A stretch of DNA of 13,798 bases from Cytidiella melzeri (GCA_022592445.1 JABYQR010000651.1:1-13798), one strand, 5' to 3'; positions 7,430 to 13,798 are shown, numbered from the stretch's first letter. Numbers and translations: made by a program. The notes: generated by a model from the letters alone, not told the origin.

Positions 7430-8188
7430 TGTCATGGATGGCCTGACTAGCCCTTAAATTTTCGCAATTTACCTCTTGTTTTTATCTGTAAAACTCAGGG
7501 CTGCAGCTCAGTTGCAACTCTCTCTGCACAAACACCTTTGCACGCCTATTAAGCGCCCGTATCACGTGGCTTAGATGCTCCACACGGTCACATTACTTGC
7601 TACTACGTCACACTGGCATGTGACTTAGCTTAAGTAAGACCACATGGCTACAAGCACATGGCTCAACCCATAGCTAGGGTTTGACGTCATAGATACCGTT
7701 CACATGGACTCCTTTTGTTCTTTCCCTATTGTTCTCTTTATGGAAGGATGTTCTCACAGGTGTGGGAATGGAATACAATAGTTGGTCTCCTTTTAGATAG
7801 ATTCTCTCACGAGTAGAGTTCTTGGCAAGGTCTAGACAATAGCTATTGTTCTCCTTTAGGTAGTTCTATTGTTCTTCGTTCACAAGGCTTCTTGCAAAGC
7901 CTGCCCTTAACATGGTCTGTGCGCAGGTCCCTGAAGTCTATATAGGCAGCTACATGTACACTCCTAGCCCCCATCTCGACCTCTTCGTCTTTACTGGGCT
8001 AGGTAAGCAACACCCCTCTTGTACTACATAGCTAGTAGTATCAATACTAACTTGGTCTTTACTGGGCTAGCAACTTGAACAAAGTCTGATAGCTGGTGAA
8101 AGCATTGTGCTCTACGCCTGCCACCACCTCCTCGTTGTTTTCCACTTCGTGTCCCTGTTTGTCACGTTGAGCCCCGTCTTTGTGTCAT
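7430..8188 (+). mobile_element. LTR-B copy 2, 5' LTR of the ORF0-gag-pol element
   Basis: Second copy of the repeat at 3415-4157, same strand and nearly collinear; it is about 16 bp longer, mainly from small indels in the first 150 bp. It carries the TATA box TCTATATAGG (7938-7947), the CTCCTAGCCCCCATCTCGACC initiator-like region and the leader intron 8003-8070. ORF0 copy 2 begins only about 110 bp after its 3' edge, then gag and pol, so its position fits a 5' LTR. I could not fix a CA end followed by a primer-binding site; candidates lie in 8182-8225. Confidence 0.6.
8003..8070 (+). other. Leader intron in LTR-B copy 2
   Basis: GTAAGC donor at 8003, perfect branch consensus ACTAAC at 8046-8051 and CTAG end at 8070. 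Length is 68 nt, identical to copy 1 despite internal differences. GTCTTTACTGGGCTAG occurs exactly twice, at 7987-8002 (exon end) and 8055-8070 (intron end). Conservation of donor, branch point, acceptor and length in both copies argues that the intron is used. Confidence 0.55.
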
Positions 8189-8301
8189 TAGGTCGAGATC
8201 ATTGTGAAACCCTGGGTTCCCCCATTCCCACCGTTTAAAAAAAGTTTATTCCTGTTTGACGGGTACGTCTCCGGTCTTTCCATACCGTTGAGCTACCACT
8301 T

Positions 8302-9276
8302 ATGTCGTCCGTTTCTACCCCCTGCGTTGTTCAGTGCCTAAGGACACGCGCACCCGTTTTTCCAAGGACCTCTCTACGAACGAGCCTCAGCTCAAGAGGT
8401 GCCTCCCCCCATCTTTCCTCGACGCCCTCGCTGCCAAGCGTAAGAGCGGTTAACCTCATCACTGGTCTGACAAAGACCTCGTCAACGTCACGAAGTACGT
8501 ATCAAAGAAGCCGCCTGTCAAAGGCATCACCCTCACCGTCCCCTTTTACGAGGAAAATCGACAACTTCGCGCTTCTGCCCGAGCATACGGAGAACATGCA
8601 GCCGAGGAACGTGCTCGAACTCTTGCTGAGCAACAGATTTACAAGCCGACTCTTGTTGAGCGGCTCGCCAAGCTTCCTCCGCCCACTCCCGCTCCCGCTG
8701 CACCCAAACCGGTACTGATAGACTTCAAGAAGTTATCACCGGTTGACCTCATCGGCATCTTCAGGCCGAAGCTCACCGCTGTCCATACCCGCTTGCAAGC
8801 TCTCACGGAGCTTCAAGAACTTCTCAACTGCGCAGACCCCAACCACCGCCGTGCGCTATTCCACCTCGTCAATATAGTCAATTGCTTCCTCAACCGACTT
8901 GACGAGGTTGCACCTGTCACAGCAGATCGCGAGTGGCAACTCCTGGACTGGGGTTGCAAAGCAATTGGGAAGATCTCGTTTAAGCAGCTTCGCAAGAATA
9001 GCAAAGTTCTTGCCCAGCTTAACGTAGTTAACAAAGATAGCTACTTCGACTGGATTAGATAGTCCAGAAGTTTTGCCCGCCACGCCTTTGATTTGCAATA
9101 ATTGCATCCATTTCTTCGATCCTATATCGGTCACAGATGACCGCTTTCGAGCCAACGAAGGATCATTCTACGAGTGTGAAAACCAATTGTGCCCTAATCA
9201 ATTAAATTAGTTAGACCCCACTGAAGCCATCGAACACGAGTATTACACAGAGACCTACCAACCGCCCTCCGAGTAA
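8302..9276 (+). pseudogene. ORF0 copy 2: pre-gag ORF with C-terminal CX2C/CX4C segment, broken
   Basis: A probable ATG at 8302 starts a frame that must shift by one base at the C5 run (8318-8322) to join the main frame. That frame is then open to TAG 9060-9062 apart from TAA 8451-8453. Landmarks in order: VPKDTRTRF, SFLDALAAKRKSG, KYVSKKPPVKG, an Ala/Glu/Arg-rich helix (8550-8640), a P-rich linker (PPPTPAPAAPKP, about 8673-8710), then LIDFKKLSPVDLIGIF, RLQALTELQELL, RLDEV and REWQLLDWGCKAIGKISFKQ (8928-8987). After a further frameshift near 9040-9062 the next frame continues LPATPLICNNC...FYECENQLC (CX2C-X23-CX4C, about 9094-9190), a zinc-ribbon-like segment, then TAG 9208-9210 and an acidic tail to TAA 9274-9276, 27 nt before the gag ATG. 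It aligns with copy 1 by eye. Function unknown. Confidence 0.6.
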
Positions 9277-10252
9277 AATTGTCGTCTGATCACCAAAGAA
9301 GACATGGATCCCAACCAGCCCACCGCCACCGCTGCACCTGCTGCCCCTGCTGCCAACCTGAGCCAGCAAGACGTCTTAAATATGTTGGGTGTCCTGTCAC
9401 AAAGGATGGTTGACCTTACCAATCAGGTGGCTGCACTTGCCGCCACACAGATGCCAGCGGTTGCCGCTGCTATGCAAACTTCTCAGGAGAGAAGTATTGT
9501 CGAGAAGCCAGTCTCCTTCAAGGGGAAAACATCATCGGAAGCCAGGCTCTTCCGCCATGCTTTTATCGTCTGGGCCCAGAACCAGGGCAAGGCGTTCTTC
9601 CAGCAAGACGCCCAAGGCCAGGTCTGGCTAGACAACAACGGCGCAAGGATCTTTGATCCCCACAAACTAATCACCAGCGCCCTGTCCTTCATGCAGGAGG
9701 ACGCCGCTGATTGGGCTCGCCCTCACATTGAGGAGTTGGCCAATAGCAAACCAGCATTTGGAAATGACTGGGACACATTTATCGAGGCTTTCAAAGCCAA
9801 ATTCGAGCCTATAGACTCTGTCATGGAGGCCAAGATGAAAACCACCAACATGAAGCAAGGCAACAAGACCTTCGCCGCGCACATCTCTGAGTTTGAGACA
9901 TGGGCCCCTCGCACTGGCTGGAGCCAGCAAGACCTCTTCGATCGTCTCAAGTCAAGCTTGAGCAGAGTACTTGCAACGTGTCTCGTACTTTCAAACCTGC
10001 GCTGCTACCTACAACACTCTCAAGGACCAGTGCAAAGCAGTCGATGCTTAGCTCGCCGATTTGCGAAACAGAACAGGCAAGGTCATGGTGGACAGTTCCT
10101 CGGGACACGGCAAATCCCACCAGCAAGCGTTCCGCGATCCCAATGCGATGGAGATCAATGCGTCCCGTTTCTCCGCCTCGTTTGACTCGCCCTTTGCGGG
10201 TCTGGGCAAACAAGAGATCTTCCAGAAATGGAAGAAGGAAATGAGCAAGCGC

Positions 10253-10357
10253 TGCTCGGTTTGTGGATCCGAGAACCACAAGAAGAGGGACTTGAAGCAC
10301 CCTGACGACCCGGTTTGCAACCACTGTGGTGGTACCGGTCAGTGGGGGGCGGTTTGC
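10253..10357 (+). other. Two degenerate CCHC zinc knuckles in gag
   Basis: Knuckle 1 starts CSVCGSENH at 10253, but the position 14 ligand, normally Cys, is Leu (10292-10294). Knuckle 2 starts CNHC at 10316 and ends in Cys at 10355-10357, but the His is replaced by Gln (CAG, 10340-10342). The CX2CX4HX4C pattern is established for retroelement nucleocapsids; the loss of one ligand in each is seen directly. Confidence 0.7.
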
Positions 10358-10540
10358 CTGAAACGGCGTCAAGGCGTCCCTAAGGGACAAAAAGTTGCTG
10401 CGACCTCGTCGACCTCGTCGACCGCTACTACACCGAAAGCAAGATGCATCCAATGACAAGGATGCTAAGATTGCGGCACTCAAGGACATGTTGGACATCC
10501 AGAAGAAGCAGATGGATGAAATGGCTGCTAAGATCAACGC

Positions 10541-10550
10541 GGTTTTTTGA
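10541..10550 (+). promoter_or_regulatory. Possible -1 frameshift site between gag and pol
   Basis: Gag ends in GTT TTT TGA. The pol frame is in -1 phase, open directly across this point (from 10547) and lacks an early ATG. The T6 run (10543-10548) next to the stop allows -1 slippage of the TTT codon. The P-site codon GTT does not re-pair perfectly, so this is not a textbook X-XXY-YYZ heptamer; loss of a T by mutation is the alternative. Confidence 0.4.
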
Positions 10551-11444
10551 AAAGGACTCGTGACAAAGCCGCAGCTACAAGTCCCCCCGATACCCCGTCC
10601 TTGTTTTCCTCGTCTTCTACCTCGTCACCTTCGTGTACCATAGCAACTCCGTGCCCATTGTCTACTGTCTCTGCTTGTACTATATTGTCTCTAGACCGGT
10701 TATCGTCTCATTTCCGAATACATGTACTAGTAAAAGGTCTGAATAGAAGCATTCGCGTTCCTGCAATGATCGATTCAGGAGCTACAGCTTTATTCATCAG
10801 TCATCAGTTCATCAAAAAACATAAGATTATTCAGCACCCGCTCGAAAGGGTTACCTCACTGCATAACATCGACGGAACTAAGAATAAAGCTGGCGTATTA
10901 ATGCACTTTGTTCGCCTTACACTCACTGTCGGAGACCACACCGAAACGGCAGAGTTTCTTGTCACAGACTTGGGTCCAGAAGACATTATACTTGGGCTAC
11001 CCTGGCTCAAGCGTGTAAACCCTATTGTCAACTGGGAAAAAGGAGAAATAACAATTCTGAGCGGCTCGGAAGAATCTCCTAACGAACCTTTCCAGAAGGT
11101 TGACGGTAATCGCAAAGAATGTAGGCAGTGGGTCAAAGCTGGTATTATCCAAGACACAACTGACAAAGTCTGGTGTATGGCCGGCTTCACCTACTCTACC
11201 AAGCTTGCTGCCAAAGCAAACAAAGCTAAAGCTCAGTGCTCCTTTGAAGACATCGTTCCATCAGAGTACCACAGACACGCTAAGGTGTTCTCTGAGGAAG
11301 AGTCTAATCGGCTACCCCAGCATCAGCCCTGGGACCATTCGATTGATCTCAAACCAGACACTCCTGAGACCATCAAATCGAAAGTTTATCCTATGGCCCT
11401 GAACAAACAAGCCGAGCTTGACAAGTTCATTCAGGAGAACATAG
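10547..11444 (+). pseudogene. Gypsy pol fragment: aspartic protease and RT linker, truncated by insertion
   Basis: The 5' part of a Ty3/gypsy pol. It is open without stops from the gag end. After a Ser/Thr-rich linker (residues 11-47, counted from 10547) comes a retropepsin-type aspartic protease: catalytic DSGA at 76-79 (GAT at 10772), FISHQF, and the C-terminal ILGLPWL flap-side motif at 148-154, followed by VNWEKGEI. Next is the spacer before reverse transcriptase (HAKVFSEEESNRLP about 244-257, WDHSIDL 262-268, and VYPMALNKQAELDKFI 280-295). The fragment stops at ENI (299), just before the first reverse-transcriptase motifs, where the LTR at 11445 begins. No RT catalytic YxDD, RNase H or integrase is present in the window. 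The protease itself looks intact. Confidence 0.8.
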
Positions 11445-11511
11445 TGTCACAGATTTTCAATGTTTCTACAAGACTTGCCTTACCAGGCAACGGTATTATT
11501 GGGAATATTTA

Positions 11512-11613
11512 AGCGCTTGTCAAGCGCTTATCCAGCGCTTATCCGGCGTCTATTTAGGCGCTTATCCAGCGCTTATCTGGCGCTTATCAGGCGCCTATTC
11601 CGGCGCTTATTCT
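11512..11613 (+). repeat. Nine-unit minisatellite in LTR U3
   Basis: Nine consecutive units of 11-12 bp with consensus RGCGCTTATCC (for example 11523-11533 and 11534-11544 are identical); variants include GGCGTCTATTTA and GGCGCCTATTCC. Each unit carries the AGCGCT/GGCGCC palindromic core. It is followed at 11628-11671 by four TGATGCGC copies. Such arrays in U3 are candidates for transcription-factor binding sites. Confidence 0.8.
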
Positions 11614-11997
11614 CAGTGCCTATCAATTGATGCGCTGATGCGCCTTCTGTCTCTGATGCGCTGATGCGCTCCTTTCCTTATCTGTGTATCACATGATAGA
11701 ACTCTCTGGAACATTGTGGAACATGCTGGAACTATGATGTCATAGTATAGAACATTCCATTAGATGATGTCATAGTTCTTAGAACCTTCTGGAAAAGTCT
11801 AGCCTTGTCTTAGAACAAGCTAGAACAGGTCTAGCCTTGGAGCTGGGTCATGGGGTCAGGTCATGGGGACAATTGCTATTGGTTGATTATTGAAGTGGCA
11901 CCACTAGGGCATAGGGCATGCTTAGTAAGGTAGATTACTTCGCTTACTCATGTAGGTATTAGGGGTCTTAGGGTAGTACCTGGGGTCCTCCCCTTCA

Positions 11998-12008
11998 TGT
12001 ATATATAG
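11998..12008 (+). promoter_or_regulatory. TATA box of the nested LTR
   Basis: TGTATATATAG, 23 nt after the start of AGTACCTGGGGTCCT. The arrangement matches the LTR-like block at 4733-4767, indicating a shared core promoter in two otherwise different LTRs. Confidence 0.6.
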
Positions 12009-12145
12009 AGGCACTCCTGAGGGCATATCCCCTCAGTCTTATCCACTCTGTTGATAAAGGACTACCTTGTACTCTCCAGTACTTCGCTCACCACACCTCT
12101 TACACTCTATCTCACTATCTCCCCTTCAAGTTTAACAACTATCTG

Positions 12146-12238
12146 GTGAGTGTAACCTTAACTGTTACATTTGGATAAGACTGCCCCTACTCCCTCACGT
12201 CTCTGGACGTGCTGGAGGTTTCTTTCCCTTTCTTCTAG
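12146..12238 (+). other. Possible leader intron spanning the LTR end and primer-binding site
   Basis: GTGAGT donor at 12146-12151 inside the last 25 bp of the LTR, CTCAC branch-like site at 12194-12198, a strong pyrimidine tract (12219-12235) and TAG at 12236-12238 (93 nt). Splicing would remove the primer-binding site and the first leader hairpin. LTR-B also has an intron in its leader, at a different place. Confidence 0.4.
12172..12187 (+). other. Primer-binding site
   Basis: TGGATAAGACTGCCCC starts two bases after the CA end of the LTR, the normal position for annealing the 3' CCA end of a tRNA to prime minus-strand synthesis. I did not identify the tRNA. Confidence 0.5.
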
Positions 12239-12651
12239 GTCTTGTGCCTGTGCGTGGGCCCCTTTACAAACCCTCTAGACATAGAGGTAGCCGGACCATA
12301 GGCTTTAAGTGGTAGTCATGTCTAGGCTTTGCCTTGATGTGCACAACTTGAATCACCCTCTCGCCCGACGCTCCTAGAGCTGATCAGAGCAGGGGTTGGC
12401 ATTATGCCAACATGAGGAAAGTGTGCCTCCCCACAGGCGATAGTGGAGTCTGGTGTCAGACAGCTCATTATAAGAGCTAGACAACAGGACTTGAAGCCCA
12501 TGAGTGCCTAGGCACGAAGACGGGTAACTTGTTCTGGCCAGACTTAGGGTCAGTGTAATACTGATCCGCCAACCATTTGCCGCACGGGTGGAACCGTGAC
12601 GGAGATCCTATACACCACCGGACCTGGAGAGAGAGTCCAGGCCGACGCCGG
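12196..12651 (+). other. Highly structured RNA leader (about twelve short hairpins)
   Basis: Near-perfect stem-loops follow one another. Arms: 12196-12201/12206-12211, 12272-12277/12282-12287, 12370-12373/12377-12380, TTGGCA 12396-12401/12405-12410, 12448-12452/12457-12461, 12462-12466/12474-12478, GTGCCTAGGCAC 12504-12515, TCTGGCCAGA 12533-12542, 12548-12554/12560-12566 (one G-U), CACGG 12583-12587/12594-12598, CCTGGA 12623-12628/12636-12641, and GCCGGC 12646-12651. The region lies between LTR and ORF0, holds no convincing coding frame, and is not a tRNA or rRNA I recognise. It could be a packaging, dimerisation or internal-entry structure. Confidence 0.5.
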
Positions 12652-12747
12652 CACTACCCCACGCACACACAGGACCTCTCCTTTATGGAGATTTGTTCCG
12701 CACACCACTGAGCTGTCAACCTCATCACACACTGTCACACAGTCACC

Positions 12748-13527
12748 ATGCCGATTTCCCGTTTCATCGCCGCTAGGTCTGGCCGCAAGGCCCCCTACTC
12801 CATTCCCGTCCGCAATGAAGTCACTGGACTTCAAGAAAGCCTCTCAGTCTCCAAGGAGACTCTCGACAAGTTCAAGGATGCTGGCAAGCCTCGCCGGCTC
12901 AAGTATCCAGACAACAAGCCCCTCATCAAGAGGATCGACCTCGAGGAGCAAGCTCGTACCACCATCGAGCATGAGGAAGACCAGGATCGTATGAGAAAGG
13001 TCTCCCAACTCATGTCTCAACTCAGCCTTCTCGACCGCATCGAGAAGCAGGAGAAGCAGGAAGCTGAAAAGCTTTCTCTTCTCCAGCGTATTGAAGAGCG
13101 CAACCAACGCGCTTACATTCCCACTCCCTCTCCTCTTCCCGCTTCTCTCCGCTTCCGTAAAACGAAGTTAATACTTCGTCAAGAGGAGTTCGAACCGATG
13201 ATCACAGCAGCCTGTCAAAGGCTTGAACCCGTGCTCAAGAAGCTGGACGCCTCTTTCTCGAGTGGTGGGCAATCATCTAACCACCAGCTCAACACTCGCA
13301 GGGAGAAAGCTCAGCTGCTGATCGGCCGTGTATTCATGGTTGAACAGTGGTTCAAGGAGAATCACACGGACAAGATGACGAATAGGGAATGGAGGATGTT
13401 GAAAAAGGACTTGAAGAGTTTAGGCAGGATTAGTTTTGTAGACATACATCGGAGATGGGGTTACATACTAGAATTGCTAGAAGGGCTGTTCGACATGAAC
13501 GCCTTTGTATATGCGGAAATGGAATAA
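12748..13527 (+). CDS. ORF0 copy 3: intact pre-gag ORF, unknown function
   Basis: Intact 259-codon ORF with ATG in good context (TCACCATGC). The N-terminus is basic (SRFIAARSGRKAP). Residues 60-120 are strongly charged and likely coiled-coil, with an internal repeat LSLLDRIEKQ (92-101) and LSLLQRIEER (109-118). A PTPSPLP linker lies at 125-131, then a segment like the other copies (LILRQEEFEP, QRLEPVLKKLD). The C-terminus has REWRMLKKDLKSLGRISF (213-230), which lines up with REWQLLDWGCKAIGKISF of copy 2. The last 25 residues are hydrophobic-acidic and the CX2C/CX4C segment is absent. It lies between the structured leader and the gag start (13697), so it would be the first ORF on the genomic RNA. 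No signal peptide or membrane segment is seen and no named domain is recognised. Confidence 0.65.
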   Translation: MPISRFIAARSGRKAPYSIPVRNEVTGLQESLSVSKETLDKFKDAGKPRRLKYPDNKPLIKRIDLEEQARTTIEHEEDQDRMRKVSQLMSQLSLLDRIEKQEKQEAEKLSLLQRIEERNQRAYIPTPSPLPASLRFRKTKLILRQEEFEPMITAACQRLEPVLKKLDASFSSGGQSSNHQLNTRREKAQLLIGRVFMVEQWFKENHTDKMTNREWRMLKKDLKSLGRISFVDIHRRWGYILELLEGLFDMNAFVYAEME

Positions 13528-13535
13528 AATGTATG

Positions 13536-13624
13536 GGCTGACAAGCCTCATTTTACTCGGTGACAACTCCTGAAAAGGATTTAATGTGTGAAAACAACTC
13601 TGACAAGAGTTCAATGTGTGAAAA
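13536..13624 (+). other. Three similar hairpins between ORF0 and gag
   Basis: GGCT-GACA-AGCC (13536-13547), TCCT-GAAA-AGGA (13568-13579) and AACTCT-GACA-AGAGTT (13596-13611) all have perfect stems and GNNA/GNRA-type four-base loops. The last two are each followed by AATGTGTGAAAA (13583-13594 and 13613-13624, 30 nt apart), so they form a diverged tandem pair. They lie 9 to 97 nt after the ORF0 stop and before the gag ATG. Confidence 0.5.
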
Positions 13625-13696
13625 GTGGTGTTTCTCTTCTTCTTATACTAGAAATAGTGTTTCGCTTATCCTTTGCTAACTAAGAAATTAGAAGCA

Positions 13697-13798
13697 ATGG
13701 CCTCTCAATCCAACGCCGGATCCAACGCTGCCCCGCTGCTGCTTCCAACCTCACCCACTCTGTTCCTTTCGGCAAAATTACGCCGATTGTCTACAACC
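13697..13798 (+). CDS. Start of gag of the nested element (runs off the window)
   Basis: ATG 13697, in the context GCAATGG, opens MASQSNAGSNAAP and stays open for 34 codons to the window edge. The polar, Ala/Pro-rich start and its place after ORF0 resemble the gag start at 9304 (MDPNQPTATAAPAAPA). After about codon 13 the neighbouring frame reads more naturally (AASNLTHSVPFGKITPIVYN), so one base may be missing near 13732. Identification as gag is by position and composition only. Confidence 0.4.
   Translation, partial: MASQSNAGSNAAPLLLPTSPTLFLSAKLRRLSTT

Larger units (their letters stand above)
9304..10550 (+). pseudogene. Ty3/gypsy-type gag, broken by frameshifts and a stop
   Basis: Gag capsid/nucleocapsid polyprotein that would form the retroelement particle and package its RNA. 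ATG 9304 opens 220 good codons: an Ala/Pro-rich N-terminus, then capsid-like motifs KPVSFKG (68-74), WLDNN, SFMQEDAADWARPHIEEL (128-145), WDTFIEAFKAKF (156-167) and an ISEFETWAPRTGWS region (194-207). An extra base near 9964 shifts the frame. Coding continues as EYLQRVSYFQT in the next frame, past TAG 10049-10051, through the zinc-knuckle region (10253-10357), and shifts again near 10440 to end DKDAKIAALKDMLDIQKKQMDEM...AVF-TGA at 10548-10550. The tail is helical and coiled-coil-like. Both zinc knuckles miss one ligand. It is clearly a decayed copy. Confidence 0.75.
7430..11444 (+). mobile_element. 5' part of a gypsy-like LTR retrotransposon (LTR-B, ORF0, gag, PR/RT linker)
   Basis: Collinear and same strand: LTR-B copy 2 (7430-8188), ORF0 copy 2 (8302-9276), gag (9304-10550), pol protease (10547-11444). 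Spacing is tight (27 nt from the ORF0 frame end to the gag ATG; gag and pol abut at a -1 overlap), as in a single polycistronic retroelement RNA. ORF0 and gag have accumulated stops and frameshifts, so it is inactive. It is interrupted at 11444/11445 by a second LTR element. Its 3' half should resume beyond the window if the nested element is complete. Confidence 0.65.
11445..12169 (+). mobile_element. Complete 5' LTR of the nested element
   Basis: The LTR (725 bp) begins TGTCACAG and ends CTGTTACA, an imperfect inverted terminus (7 of 8 pair), and is followed after two bases by a TGG-initiated primer-binding site. U3 holds a minisatellite (11512-11613), TGATGCGC repeats (11628-11671), two TGGAACAT copies (11707-11726), two TGATGTCAT motifs and a core promoter AGTACCTGGGGTCCT (11975-11989) with TGTATATATAG (11998-12008). 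The remainder (about 12030-12169) is R/U5 and carries a splice donor. It interrupts pol of the older element in codon 300. The target-site duplication cannot be tested because the 3' LTR lies outside the window. Confidence 0.7.
11445..13798 (+). mobile_element. Nested LTR retrotransposon, 5' part
   Basis: LTR (11445-12169), primer-binding site (12172-12187), structured leader, intact ORF0 (12748-13527), intergenic hairpins and gag start (13697) in order on one strand. It was inserted into pol of the older element in the same orientation. Its ORF0 is intact while the host element's ORF0 and gag are broken, which fits a younger insertion. The family is probably Ty3/gypsy by analogy with the host element, but no pol is in the window to prove it. 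Confidence 0.6.

Noticed and set aside
3415..8188. One element with LTR-B copies as its two LTRs
   Set aside because: The right copy is directly followed by ORF0, gag and pol, and the DNA between the copies has its own promoter block, a tandem array and an LTR-C fragment ending at the right copy. A simple two-LTR element does not fit.
8302..8718. 138-codon Ser/Pro-rich plus-strand frame
   Set aside because: Only its ATG is likely real. Beyond about 8320 the neighbouring frame carries the conserved ORF0 protein and this is its shadow.
9947..10537. 196-codon minus-strand frame
   Set aside because: Antisense shadow of gag and its zinc-knuckle region.
10831..11190. 119-codon minus-strand frame
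   Set aside because: Antisense shadow of the aspartic protease.
12240..12650. tRNA or rRNA origin of the structured leader
   Set aside because: No cloverleaf arrangement, no T-loop GTTCRANNC box, and no rRNA signature that I recognise.
12596..12994. 132-codon plus-strand frame
   Set aside because: Starts inside the hairpin leader and overlaps intact ORF0 copy 3 in another frame; Ser/Thr/Pro shadow content.

Overview
The window looks like a transposon-rich, gene-poor stretch of a basidiomycete fungus, most likely an Agaricomycete. The evidence is a decayed Plavaka-type transposase end carrying a 50-nt intron, several short fungal-style introns (GTRAGY donor, CTNAC branch site, TAG end), and Ty3/gypsy-type gag and protease reading frames broken by stops and frameshifts. 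I see no ordinary host gene that I can name, and no tRNA, rRNA or CRISPR array.

Layout. 1-511: last exons of a Plavaka-like transposase with one nonsense codon. 512-3414: AT-rich DNA with two inverted repeats, a possible decayed coding remnant (1452-2127) and an LTR-like block (2128-2509). That block contains a segment duplicated once with, and once without, a 57-nt intron-like sequence. 3415-4157 and 7430-8188: two direct copies of one LTR-like repeat (here LTR-B), each with a TATA box and a 68-nt leader intron flanked by a direct repeat. 4496-4960: a different LTR-like promoter block, followed by a broken pre-gag reading frame (5097-5795) and a four-unit tandem repeat (5781-6336). 6573-7118: an unusually open but unrecognised frame. 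7081-7429: an LTR fragment rich in CTATTGTT.

7430-11444 is the 5' part of one gypsy-like element: LTR-B, a pre-gag ORF, gag with two damaged zinc knuckles, then an aspartic protease and reverse-transcriptase linker in the -1 frame. It is cut at 11444/11445 by a second, younger-looking element. That element has a complete LTR (11445-12169), a primer-binding site, a leader full of short hairpins, an intact 259-codon pre-gag ORF (12748-13527), three hairpins, and the first codons of a gag that runs off the window.

The main observation is that three separate elements each carry a related ORF upstream of where gag lies or should lie. I call it ORF0. It ends in a shared motif (W/L-x2-L-x6-[IL]-G-x-[IV]-x-F), and copy 2 is followed by a CX2C...CX4C segment. 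ORF0 in the first position, a spliced LTR leader and structured RNA around ORF0 together suggest a retroelement expression strategy that I do not recognise from described families. Function is unknown, and all homology here was judged by eye.
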